NCBI GenBank assembly: GCA_015956445.1
Contig: WIUZ02000004.1
Location: forward strand, 1,178,001 to 1,242,000
From: Thelephora terrestris
Taxonomy: Eukaryota; Basidiomycota; Agaricomycetes; Thelephorales; Thelephoraceae
DNA: 64,000 nucleotides
Direction of reading: 5' to 3'
Shown: positions 1 to 10,634 of the stretch, in pieces
Layout of the letters: the number at the start of each line of letters is the position of its first letter
Position numbering within the stretch: the first letter of the stretch is position 1
Position numbers and translations under genes: made by a program
Notes under the pieces: model-generated
What the model saw: the letters and a program-made list of their open reading frames with translations, nothing else
What the model was told of the DNA's origin: nothing
The model's database searches: none

Positions 1-3000
1 CAAAGAACCCCATATACGAGCCATATCTGCTGCGTCTCTTGCCAAACTACTCACTACGGAGGAGCCTGATGATGTTGCTGAAGGCGAAACTCCACTCCTG
101 GACGCCCTCGTCGATGTCCTCAAGTATGATACCTCCCCCGAAGTTCGTCGCGCAGCTCTAGTCAATATACATGTCACCGCGGACACGATACCCCACCTTC
201 TCACTCGAACTAGAGATCTCGACAGCAACGTCAGAAAACATGCCTATTCGACGGTCCTGGAACGGAATTGCAACATAGGGGAGGGAGAGGATAGCAAGTC
301 AGTGGGAAATGCACATCCTCGTTTCCTGTCCATCGAACACAGGGAGATGGTTATAAGGCACGGTCTTGGAGACAGAGAGCCATCGGTCCGGGCAGCCGCA
401 GCGAATCTTGTTGGGACCTGGGTCGATGTCATGCGTGACCCTAACCAGATCGTGAAGAACGAGACTCCCGCCCAGGAACTCGAACAAACCATGCTATTAT
501 TCCTAAAGCTATTCGACCTTCAAGAAGTCACTATCGCGGAGGAGGCCCTCATGAGTGTGTTCAAAACTCGCGCCGAGATTTTTGAAAATCTCGAACTTGG
601 AGACACCTTCTGGGAGAGCCTGACACCAGAGAAGACATTTTTAGCTCGCGTCTTCGTCGATCAATGCGTAGCGGCGAAGAATGACGGGCGGTTGGATACC
701 ACGTTGCCCGTCGTAACCGCAATGGCTTTCCGCATTCAAGAACGATACAACAACCTAATGGACCTAGTTAAAATTGAACTGGATGAAGAAACGATCCGTC
801 TGGATGAACGAGAGGAGGATCGAGCTCGCGGAGAGGAAGAAAGGATGAGCCAAGAGTTCATTCTTACGGAGTTGCTGAAGCTTGCCGTAAATCTGGACTA
901 CGCGGATGAGATTGGGCGCAGGAAGATGTTTCAACTGGTGAGGGCAATGATAGCCCATCAAGCGCTTCCAGAAGGACTGGCTTCTCGCTGTTTGGATGTG
1001 CTGCGGAAGTTGTCTGACAGCGAGCGGGATTTAATCATGGTCGTTGTGGAGGTTATTCATGAGTTGCGAGACACTGAAGAGTCTGACGACGAAGTGGTCG
1101 TAAGTATTGGTCCCTCCCTTCTTGGTGCGTCAGCTGACAGAAGCCGTATTGCAGCCAATGGGAGAAGATGGCGACCAGAGCGTAGCGAGCTCATCTGGCG
1201 CCCACAAGAAGAAAGTGGCTGTGACTGCCCAAGAGCAGTCGCAACGCGATGCGATGGATATGCGATGCCTCTCGCTATGCATCGGAATGCTTGAACGTGT
1301 CAACGGCGTGCGCTGTTATCGTTCCCGTTCCCGGTCTAATTCTGACACAGTTGATATTATTAGACCTTTGAAGAGAACTCAACCCTCGAGGGGGTATTAA
1401 GCGAGCTTATCGTCCCCGCAGTCCGCAACAAGGAGCAATACCTTCGTGAGAAAGGGTTGATTTGTCTCGGACTATGTTGCCTCATCGCAAGGGTGTGTTG
1501 ATGTCCCCATATCGAACCCTCGAATCCGCGCTCAAATAAGGATTTCGGTTGCAGAAAATGGCCGCCCGATCGCTCCAGCTGTTTCTCAATCAAATAGCTG
1601 GCGCGCCAACTCAATTCAAGCTGAGGCTTTTACAAGTCGTGTTCGATGTGCTCATGGTGCACGAGTCTGACTTTCTTTCCGCTGGGAGCGGGGATAATGT
1701 AAGCCCGGGATTCCCTCCGACCCGAAGCGAAAGTGGCGCTGATCTTGCTCCTACCTTAGTCCGATAAAATCGTCGAATACCTCTTGAGCGTCTTGAAAGC
1801 CGACGAGAATGCGGAAATACACGCGTGCGTCTGCATCGGACTGGCCAAGCTATTGCTTTCTGGGATGATCACGAACACAAACGTACGTTCCAAACGCATG
1901 CTCCTCACCGCTGGACACGGTTAACTCTTTGTGTACCCAGGCGCTCGAGACGATTTTCTTGTTGTATGTCACCCCAGAGACCAACGACAATCTCGAACTT
2001 CGACAATGTTTATCGTATTTCTTCCCGGTTTACTGCTATTCAAACTCGGAGAACCAGAGGAAGATGAAAGAGGCAAGCTAATCCGACCATTCGTTGAAGC
2101 TGAGCTGTTTGAATTACCTTTAGAATAGCTGTTTTTGCCCCTGTTTTCCCAGATCACGGAGATGTACGCAGGGCTCGACGAGGGTCAGACTATGGTCAGC
2201 CCGCTCCAACTTGGCTCGATGCTCGTGGACTGGACGGACCCAGACAAGGCGGTGTATGTGCTGTTCTCCTACGGTCGTGCACACATATTAACGAGTTGAG
2301 CAGAGAAGTCCCCGGTCGCAAGAAAGACGACAGAGTTCACATCGATCTCGCTGCAGATATCGTCAAAGTCTTGTTTGATGACAAGCTTTCACGTACGTAA
2401 GGTGGTGATCTCTCCCAGCTGTTTTTATCGATGACATCATTTGTCGGGAATGAAGGTGAGAACAAGAAAATTTTATGTCAGTTATTGGGCAAGCTCCACC
2501 TCCCTGATTCTGTGGACGAAAATAACATCAAGACGCTGAAACTCCTGATCTATAATGTGCAATCTGTAAGCATATGATGAACGCTCGGTGCAGTAGAATT
2601 TCCTCACGAGCGTTCGCAGCGTCGGTCCCCACGCGAAGCAGTTGCGAAGAACGCCTTGGCAAAATTCGACGCGACTATCAGTAACAAATACTCTGCCCAG
2701 CTTGAAAGCTTTAGCGAGGAAGACTACCGAAAGTTGGAATATCTCAAGGACCTGTTCGAGTTTCTTGATGACATCATACCGGAGGAGGAGCCGGATCCCG
2801 AATTACCCGCGCCTGTGGCCAAGGGCAAGAAGAGGTAGGTTCATACTTGTCCCAAGATTAACCCGAGGTCTGACAAAGAACCCCAAGGCGATCAACGAGC
2901 GTGACCACGACTACAACGGGGGGAAGCGGCGATGACACGGATGGAGGGCGAGCTTCGACTGCCAAGTCCGGACGTGGCAGACTTGGCGGGAAATCGAAGT

Positions 3001-3564
3001 AAGTTCTTTGTTGTAACAGATGACCCTGCGGAGACTGATTCGAGTTCTTCCGTCGGTGCGCAGGAAACCGCGGCTATCGAACTCGGACGAGGACTCGGAG
3101 ATAGATTATGACAAGACGCCAGTTCGAAAGACGAACGCAGCACGCACACGGTCAGCGCCGACGAGGGCAGCGTGAGTCCATTATAGCTTGGTTTCGTTCC
3201 ATTGCCCTCTTTTATAAATGGACCGGATTTACCCCGTTCTACGGTCCTGGCTGAGTCGATCACGGTTGAACTGACCGTGCGATTATGATAGGACGCAGAA
3301 ACCTCGAACGGTGATTGAGATCTCATCTGATGACGACGATGGCGAGACCACGCCGGTGGCCAGGGGAAAGAGGTGAGTTTAGAACGGCCGAGACGTGCAG
3401 ATTCCGTGGCTAACGGCATGGCAGCACGAGGTACCGGAGTCCGGTGAAGCGGGAAGAGGCCGAGGATGTCGGAGAGGAAACCCCGGGAGCGGGTGATTCT
3501 ATTATGGACGAATCGGAAGAGGAGGAGGAAGAGGTCGGTGGAATGTTGGAAGGGGACGATTGAT
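1..3564 (+). CDS. YCG1: Condensin complex subunit 3 (CAP-G/Ycg1/Cnd3), 5' truncated by window edge
   Basis: HEAT-repeat subunit of the condensin complex that compacts chromosomes in mitosis. The window opens inside the gene: frame 2 is coding from the first bases (KEPHIRAISAASLAKL, then VRRAALVNI), a HEAT pattern. Downstream exons carry HPRFLSIEHREMVIRHGLGD, the VQKMAARSLQLFLNQ block and CLSYFFPVYCYS, which I recognise as typical of the Cnd3 C-terminal domain. Many short introns break the frame, for example after EVVV near 1100 and after DITKIVEYLL-type helices near 1700-1900. The last about 150 residues are a low-complexity tail alternating basic patches with acidic runs; it contains VIEI followed by SSDDDD (3311-3340), a SUMO-interacting-type motif. 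The frame closes with LEGDD and TGA at 3564. The N-terminal HEAT repeats lie outside the window. Family assignment is secure; individual exon edges are approximate. Confidence 0.9.
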
Positions 3565-4350
3565 GGTGGGAGTTACTTAGTGGATCTGATTGGATGCTAG
3601 GGCGATGATATAGTGTTACGATACATAACTTATGGAATCGACAACGCGACGAACATTTGAAATTTGCACTTTTTATATCTGCCGGCCGTTTATTTTTGGT
3701 CTAGCACTGTGGGGTGGAAGCGACGGACAGCGGGGGTCTGGATGAAGGAGTCCCATGTCGACATCGTCGTGGGACTCGAGCGGGACAAGGAGGGCGAATG
3801 GGACGGTAAGCATTGGATGTCAAACAGCAAGTGCCCGCTCCGAGTTGTTCCTAATCGGTGTCCAGGATTTTGGCTACTGGCTAGATATGAATAGAACAAC
3901 CCCTTGAGCGAACTTCATGTAGTTTAGAATACGGCAAATGGCCGGCCGCGGTGGGCACTGCAGCTCGGGGCAGGCCGGCGTCAACTCCATTACGACTAGA
4001 CCCCCCGGTAGTGCGGGAGGTCGTCAGGGCCATTGCAACTTACCGCCGCATCCCAAGCGATGGTCGGAGCGAACTCCCCGACCTCCAATCAGAACCCTCG
4101 GCTTCTTGAACAATGCTCTCATCCCTCACTTTATTTGTCCTTGTTTGTCACGCTGATCCCTCGTATCCGAAACGCGAACGAATAAAAAGGGTTGGAGATT
4201 TTGCCCGCTCCTCCCGATTTCCTTCTCCTCTACCACCTTCCGTCTCGTCCCCTCCCATCTGAGGCCCTTCTCTTCCTTGTCAGCTCTTCAACGGCTGTCG
4301 AAGGGTCTTTCCCCCCTCCCCCCAATCTAGCTTCCACCCACGGTCTCACC
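3565..4350. other. Intergenic: condensin 3' end to PMA1 promoter
   Basis: No gene supported. It should hold the terminator of the condensin gene and the promoter and leader of the proton pump. Close to the pump start there is an A-rich TATA-like stretch (about 4180-4190) followed by a long CT-rich tract (about 4198-4320), common in strongly expressed fungal genes. Confidence 0.5.
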
Positions 4351-7300
4351 ATGTCGGACACAGAAAAGAAAGAGGCAGGCTCCACCCAAGGAGAAATCTC
4401 TGAGGAAGTACAGACACCTACCGCCCCAAGGAAAAGAGAGTACAAGGATTTCGGACACGAAGAGGTAAAGGCAACTCGTGCGTATCCGTTATCCTCCATA
4501 TCTGCCCCGAACAGACGCTCATTCTCCGTTTTCAAACACAGACGCCAATGTGGACATGTCCAAGGTGAAATCAAGCCAATAAAGCGTTTTACGTGTTGAA
4601 ATGCTGACCTCGATTCCCACCCACAGATTGAACTCAAGGCCGAAGACCTGTACGACAAGGAGAAGGTTGACTTGGAGACCATCGTAATCGAGGATGTGTT
4701 TAAACTTCTCGAATGCACGGAGGAAGGTCTTAGCGATGAGGAAGCTGCCCGTCGTCTTGGCATCTTCGGTCCAAACAAGCTAGAGTCGGAAGAACAGAAT
4801 GCATTCCTCCAGGTTCGTCGTCTGTTCCAATCTTCTCGGACACCTGCTCACGTAGTCTGGGCTACAGTTCCTCAGTTTCATGTGGAACCCGCTCTCGTGG
4901 GTCATGGAAGCTGCTGCCCTGGTCGCCATTGCTCTTTCGAACGGTGGAGGACGTCCACCGGACTGGGAAGATTTCGTTGGTATCGTTCTGCTCCTGTTCG
5001 CCAACTCTGCTATCGGATTCTACGAGGAAAGGAATGCTGGAAACGCTGTCAAGGCACTCATGGACTCACTTGCGCCCAAGGCCAAGGTGAAGCGCTCTGG
5101 ATCTTGGCGAGAAATAGAATCTTCGGAATTGGTTCCAGGAGACATGATTTCGTTTAAAATCGGAGACATCGTTCCCGCCGATTGCCGTCTCACAGAAGCG
5201 ATCAACGTCTCCATTGATCAAGCCGCTTTGACTGGTGAATCTCTTCCTCAGAGCAAAAAGCTTGGCGATCAATGCTTCTCGTCAGTTCTTCCCTTCCAAT
5301 CCTCTTCGTTATCTCTCTTGGCTCATCCCTTTTTCCTCTTCTCATCTTAGCGGCTCCACCTGTAAACAGGGCGAAGCTGAGGGTGTCGTCATCTCTACTG
5401 GTGCCAACACTTTCTTTGGTCGCGCAGCCTCCTTGGTCGGTCAGGACGACGACACCACCGGTCATTTGCAAAAGATTCTCGCTCAGATCGGCTCCTTCTG
5501 TCTCGTAACAATCGGTATCTTCGTCGTTCTCGAGATTGTTGTCCTCTACCCTGCCTACCACTACAGTTACCGTGATGGTCTCGACAACATCCTCGTCCTT
5601 TTGATCGGCGGTATCCCCATCGCCATGCCCACCGTCCTCTCCGTCACCCTCGCCGTCGGTGCTCAACAACTAGCCAAATACAAGGCCATCGTCACCCGTA
5701 TCACTGCAATCGAGGAGTTGGCCGCCGTCACCATCCTCTGCTCGGACAAGACTGGTACCCTCACCACCAACAAGCTCACCATCGATCGTTCCACCATCAG
5801 GACCTATGGTCCCTTCTCTTTGGAGGACATCATCAAGTTGGCTGCCTACGCTTCTCGTACCGAAAACCAGGATGCCATCGACACCTGTGTCGTCGGTTCT
5901 CTCCCTGAACCCTCCAAAGCTCATGCTGGTGTCAAGATCCTCGACTTCAAACCGTTCAACCCCGTCGACAAGCGTACCGAGTGCACATACCGTGAGGAGT
6001 CTACCGGCCAGCTCAAGCGCGTCACCAAGGGCATGACCGGCATCATCGTCGAGCTCTGCTCCCGTAACAAAACCGAAGACATTGAGAACAAGCTTGAGGC
6101 AGACGTCGAGGAATTTGCAATGCGTGGTCTCCGTGCCTTGGCTGTTGCTTTCGAGGAGGTTGATGGCGATGATCATGAGGCGGAAGGCAACGGTTTCGAG
6201 CTTATCGGTCTCCTCCCCATCTTCGATCCTCCCCGTGAGGATACCAAGCAAACCATCGACGATGCCATTGCTCTCGGTGTCAGGGTCAAAATGGTTACTG
6301 GTGATCAACTCGCTATCGCGAAGGAAACCGGTCGTCGTCTTGGCCTGGGTGACCACATGTACCCCGCAAAGGTCTTGAAGGACGGTCCCGCTCCTGGCAG
6401 CAAGCACGCTTCCCTCGACGAGATGATTCTGGACGCCGATGGCTTTGCTGGTGTCTTCCCCGAACACAAGTACGAAATCGTGAAGCGCCTCCAAGGTCTC
6501 GGCCACCTTTGCGCCATGACGGGTGATGGTGCCAACGATGCTCCCGCCTTGTCCCGCGCCAATGTCGGGATCGCCGTAGAGGGTGCTACCGACGCTGCCC
6601 GTGGTGCCGCAGATATTGTCTTGACCGAGCCAGGTCTCTCCACCATTGTTCACGCCATCCGTGGGTCCCGTGTCATCTTCCAACGTATGAGGAACTATTC
6701 GATCTACGCCTGCGCTGTCACCATCCGTATCGTCGTCTGTTTCGCCATCCTTGCCTTCGCCTACAAATTCAACTTCCCTCCCTTCATGGTTTTGGTGATT
6801 GCCCTTCTCAATGACGGTACCATCATGACCCTCTCGGTTGATCGCGTTTTGCCCTCGATGACTCCGGATAGCTGGGATCTCGCTGAGATCTTCGCTTTTG
6901 CCGTTGCTTACGGCTTGTACCTCACCCTATCCACCGTTGTCCTCGTCATCGTCATCTTGGAGACCACCTTCTTCCAGGATAAGTTTGGCGTCCACCTCGA
7001 AAACGCGCCAGGCGTCCCAGCTGCCAACGATCGTATGCTCCACATGATCGTCTACCTCCAGGTTGCCATCATCTCGCAGGCTCTTATTTTTGTGACTCGG
7101 TCCCACGGTTTCTTCTTCATGGAGCGTCCCTCTGCTGCCTTGTTCTTCGCCTTCTGCGTTGCCCAGCTCGTTTCTTCCATTATAGCCGCGTACGGCGACT
7201 GGGGCTTCACCAAGATTCGCGCCATTTCTGGTGCTTGGATTGGAATCGTTTGGGTCTGGGTATGTCTTTCTCTCTCTCGCTGACCTTGTAAATCACTCAC

Positions 7301-7644
7301 CGTCATTTTAGAACATCATCTGGTTCCTCCCCCTCGATCTCGTCAAGTTTGCTATGAAAGCCACCGTCATCAAGTACATTCGCCAGCGTCGTGAACGACG
7401 CACCGCCGAAGAGGCCACCCTTGGAGCCACTGGCATTCCCTTGGTCAAGACCACCTCCCGTGCCGCCTCCATTCACGAGTCACTGTACTCTAACCGTGTG
7501 TCCTTCATCAAGAGGGCCGCCCGCAAGGTTGGCTTTGGTGGAAAGATCTCTGTCAAGCCTGAGGAATTGCAGCGATTCAGCAGTATCCAGGCTGCTCACA
7601 CGGGTGCCGTTTTGGCTCGCCACCCGTCTCGTCCCACTGCTTAG
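4351..7644 (+). CDS. PMA1: Plasma membrane H+-ATPase (P3A-type proton pump)
   Basis: Electrogenic proton pump that energises the plasma membrane and nutrient uptake. Starts [15 protein letters not shown] at 4351. Visible landmarks in order: acidic N-terminus; actuator-domain loop [13 protein letters not shown]; membrane segments with [19 protein letters not shown]; phosphorylation site [16 protein letters not shown] (Asp of DKTGT is the phospho-acceptor); nucleotide-binding domain with [27 protein letters not shown]; hinge [19 protein letters not shown]; then C-terminal membrane helices with [19 protein letters not shown]. The C-terminal tail ([20 protein letters not shown]) resembles the regulatory autoinhibitory tail of fungal pumps. 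Introns lie near 4480-4625, 4812-4870, 5280-5350 and 7262-7313. The central exon is long and strongly codon-biased (C-ending codons), consistent with high expression. Roughly 1,000 residues, the usual fungal size. A minus-strand open frame over 5670-6683 is a shadow of this bias. Confidence 0.97.
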
Positions 7645-8417
7645 CTCGCTGGACCTCCGCCCTATCTCACCTAGCATTTTCCATAATAGAATTTTTTAAT
7701 TTGCGCAGCAGGTATCACTCCCTTTCGCGACCCTCGGTTTTGATCACCCTTCCCTTATGCCTATTCCCTCCCTCCCCCCACACACTGTGCGAGATACCCG
7801 CAGCACAAACTGATTCCGAATTCGGCTGATGGTGATTTGCTTCGATATACAAGGGCTTCTCATCTTCTCACAGTAGAAACACCTGCTCTTTGTTAGTCTT
7901 GAATATTTGTTGTACGTACATACGAACAAGGCAAAAGGATTACAAACGACTACAATGGACATTGTGTTCCACCGAGTAAGTTCACCACTCCTGCCCAGGG
8001 AATTTGGATGGGGCGAAGCAATTTATGAGGAGCCTGTCATTACCGGTAGATAACCAAAGGCTGGATACTTGTCAATAGGTCGTCGAGCTCGAATCGCGGG
8101 GAATAGAACCTGTCGCTCACGAGGACAGGGAAAATATTAACACAAGCCGATCTTGAGGGAGTCAGACAAGGGAAGATAATACATTACGTGATCTGGAACT
8201 GCGATTAGGAGGGTGCGGGTAGTAACGTTTCCAAGGGTGGTGAACCAGAGCAGTACTTGGAGGACACATTGGGCTATAATTACGGATACATAGGCATCGT
8301 GAAAGGGCGTAAAATAAAAAGAGGGAAACGATCAAGGATATAGGGCGAAGAGGAGGTGCTTATCGTCCGTGCGATGGATGAGACTTATTGTATACAAGGT
8401 GCTGTGGTTGGTCTCAC
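7645..8417. other. Intergenic between convergent genes
   Basis: 3' regions of the proton pump (plus) and the zinc-finger gene (minus) meet here. An AT-rich stretch at about 7680-7705 follows the pump stop and may serve polyadenylation. I see no supported coding sequence. Confidence 0.5.
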
Positions 8418-9467
8418 TCATTGGGCAAAGGGAGCAGAGGATTGGACGAAATCAGTGTCACGAGGGGCCTTGCGTTTGGATAGTCTCGCGGGATGGTCGG
8501 ACGGTCTGATTTGTTTCGGCACATATCCGTGAACGTTGACCCGGTGGTTGTGGCGTTTCGAGGGGTCGTTGAACGTTTTCTCACATTCCGGGCACTTGTG
8601 AGGTTGTTCCCCGGTGCTGTTGTGAAACGAAAAAGGAACCTCGCGTTATTGACAAGGTCGCGCTTGAGTCAAAAAGATTAAAAGGGAACTGTGCTCACTG
8701 GAGTGTTTCGTGCGTCTCGAGGGTCCCCTTGCTTGCGAAGCCCCTCTTGCAGAATCTGCATACGTTGTTCCTTGAAGATGAAACACAAGTTTAGGGGTTG
8801 GCACGTAAAACAGAAGGCCGGCGAGGTTAGATGAAGCGACGTACTTGAGCTTCAGGTGCACGGCACGTATATGTCTGCGGACCATGTCGCTCCTAGCCAC
8901 GTAGGCACAGCATCCAGACTCCCCTCCTGCGTCTGGATCGTTTTCCAACAGGAACATGCACCTCGCCTTGTTTCCCTCCAACCTACCCAAATATTGATCG
9001 GACTCTGGATCCGCCTTCCGTCTCTTTGCATAAGGCAATTCCAACGAGAGCGCACTGGGAGGTCTCCTCAATGACGACGACGAGGCTCTGCCGGTAAAAT
9101 CGTGTTGGTGGAAGATTGGGGTACCGGCATCGGGAGTGGGGGGTCTAATATGATGGTTCGGCGCCCGTTGGAAAAGCTGCAGCGATCTATCTTCCTTGGG
9201 TAGAAGGGTCGAGAACGGCGGTAGGGTAACGTTGGGCTTGGGGTAGTAGGTGTAGGGCGTAGGGGGAGACGGATACGGCAAATGCCTAGCGTCTGACAAA
9301 GAAGACGGGTATGGTTCGTAAGCGTGGACGCGATAAGCGGTCGGGCTGTCGACAGGGGTAACGGGCATACTCCAGACAGACGAGTTGGTAGGCGAAACCG
9401 ATGTCTCTCGTCGAGAGTGGTAGATACCCAAAGAGGTGGGGACACGAGATGGAGATTGAAAATTCAT
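8418..9467 (-). CDS. C2H2 zinc-finger protein, uncharacterised
   Basis: Probable DNA-binding regulator. The first in-frame ATG is at 9467 (MNFQSPSRVPTSLGIYHSR). The N-terminal two thirds is disordered and rich in Pro, Ser, Tyr and Thr. Then comes an irregular finger-like unit (cysteines of CCAYVARS, then VRRHIRAVH), and after an intron (about 8775-8845) finger 1, C-x2-C-x12-H-x3-H (VCRFCKRGFASKGTLETH). A second intron (about 8622-8699) splits finger 1 from the TGEQPHK linker; splicing gives ETLHTGEQPHKCPEC, the usual inter-finger linker. Finger 2 is CPECEKTFNDPSKRHNHRVN, followed by a short basic tail ending SSAPFAQ. Splice phases were chosen because they restore the linker. The target genes are unknown; a sequence-specific transcription factor is the natural inference. 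Confidence 0.75.
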
Positions 9468-10634
9468 TGTGGTACGGTAGTGAAGGGGGAACGTCTGGGC
9501 CTGTTTCGGTGTTCCGGATCTACCTTTGGCAAACAAGGGTCGGAAGAAGCGGGAGTGCGAGGCTCGAGAGAGGTGAGGTTCTGGTAGCGGGAGGGAAAAC
9601 AATAGGAGACGGGCAGATGAGGAGACGGACGAGTGACCGTGCCTTTGCCTCTCAACTTAAATACCAAGGAGGCGTGGGTAGGGCAAGGACGAGGGGGAAC
9701 ATCTGAGTGGCTCAAGATCAGGGAGTGATCACCTACGTAGGGTGTTCGCACGAGGTACGGGTGCTCATCGCAAGAGAAAAGCGGAAGGATGGTGTTCCCC
9801 CGTGTTAGACGGCCCACAAAGCAAGAAACAAGCGCCAGATGAAAATTCGAGGGTTGCATGAGGATGCGGGAAAAAAAACGAGCCAGTGAAAGGAGAACGT
9901 TTAAGGTGCGGAAGTGTGCCTCTCGGCATTTCCCGCCTGCATTCCTCCTTGCTTTGTTCCCTTTGATCGCGAGCAGTAGGTTCTTCCGAAAGGGTTCAAA
10001 AAGCGGTTCCTTACCCCCGCCCGTGTACGTACGTGTGAGGTCATCCCCCTTTTGTGTGGCTCAATACGTCGGAGTGTGAAGGGGAGAGGAAAGCTGATTA
10101 TCGCCAGATCGTTTGCTCAAAAACGAGTCAATCAGGATCCGTATGCGGGCAGCAGGTCAGGGTGAGAAAATGAAGGGCAAAGTGACAAATCAGAGCGCCC
10201 GTCTCAGTGAAGACCCTAGATGTAACAAAGGTTCCAAGGATACGGATCCAAAGAACGACCTCGTCACATGTGAACGTCTGAACACCCCCTCAGTCACGTC
10301 GAAAGAAACCTGAGGTCACCCGATACCGCCTGGGACCTATAAAGACCCCCGATTCCTCGGTTCTTGCTACTCCTACGTTCATTCACCGTCACACCGGCAA
10401 AGGAAGGATCACACGAGGCAAAGAATGTGAATCGGAAACTCGATAGCAATGTGATCTTGATCTCTATGGTACAGCCAAAGGAATGCAGATAATAGCGAAA
10501 CGTGCATGGAGGGTATAACGAGAAACACAGGCGGCGATCACCCTAACAGTAGATCGAGGTAGAGATATAGGACCTAGCGTCCTTTCCGACGACTCCCAGA
10601 CTGGCCGCCGATGATCACTCCGGACCTCACCACC
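9468..10634. other. Intergenic: upstream region of the zinc-finger gene and 3' flank of Polo
   Basis: About 1.2 kb with no supported gene. Short open frames on both strands lack start context or family resemblance. It is long for this gene-dense window, fitting a regulated promoter for the minus-strand zinc-finger gene. Confidence 0.4.
9656..9663 (-). promoter_or_regulatory. TATA-like element of the zinc-finger gene
   Basis: TATTTAAG on the minus strand, about 190 bp upstream of the ATG at 9467 and followed by a CT-rich tract in the direction of transcription. Position and context suit a core promoter; no transcript data are available. Confidence 0.35.

Noticed and set aside
5670-6683. A 337-codon open frame on the minus strand within PMA1
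   Set aside because: It mirrors the strongly codon-biased proton-pump exon; its composition (Asp/Gly/Val/Thr-rich) is that expected of an antisense shadow and it has no family resemblance.
10330-10400. TATA-box-like CCTATAAAGACC on the plus strand followed by a leader-like sequence
   Set aside because: No plus-strand gene follows before 14007, and the region is upstream of minus-strand genes; chance match.
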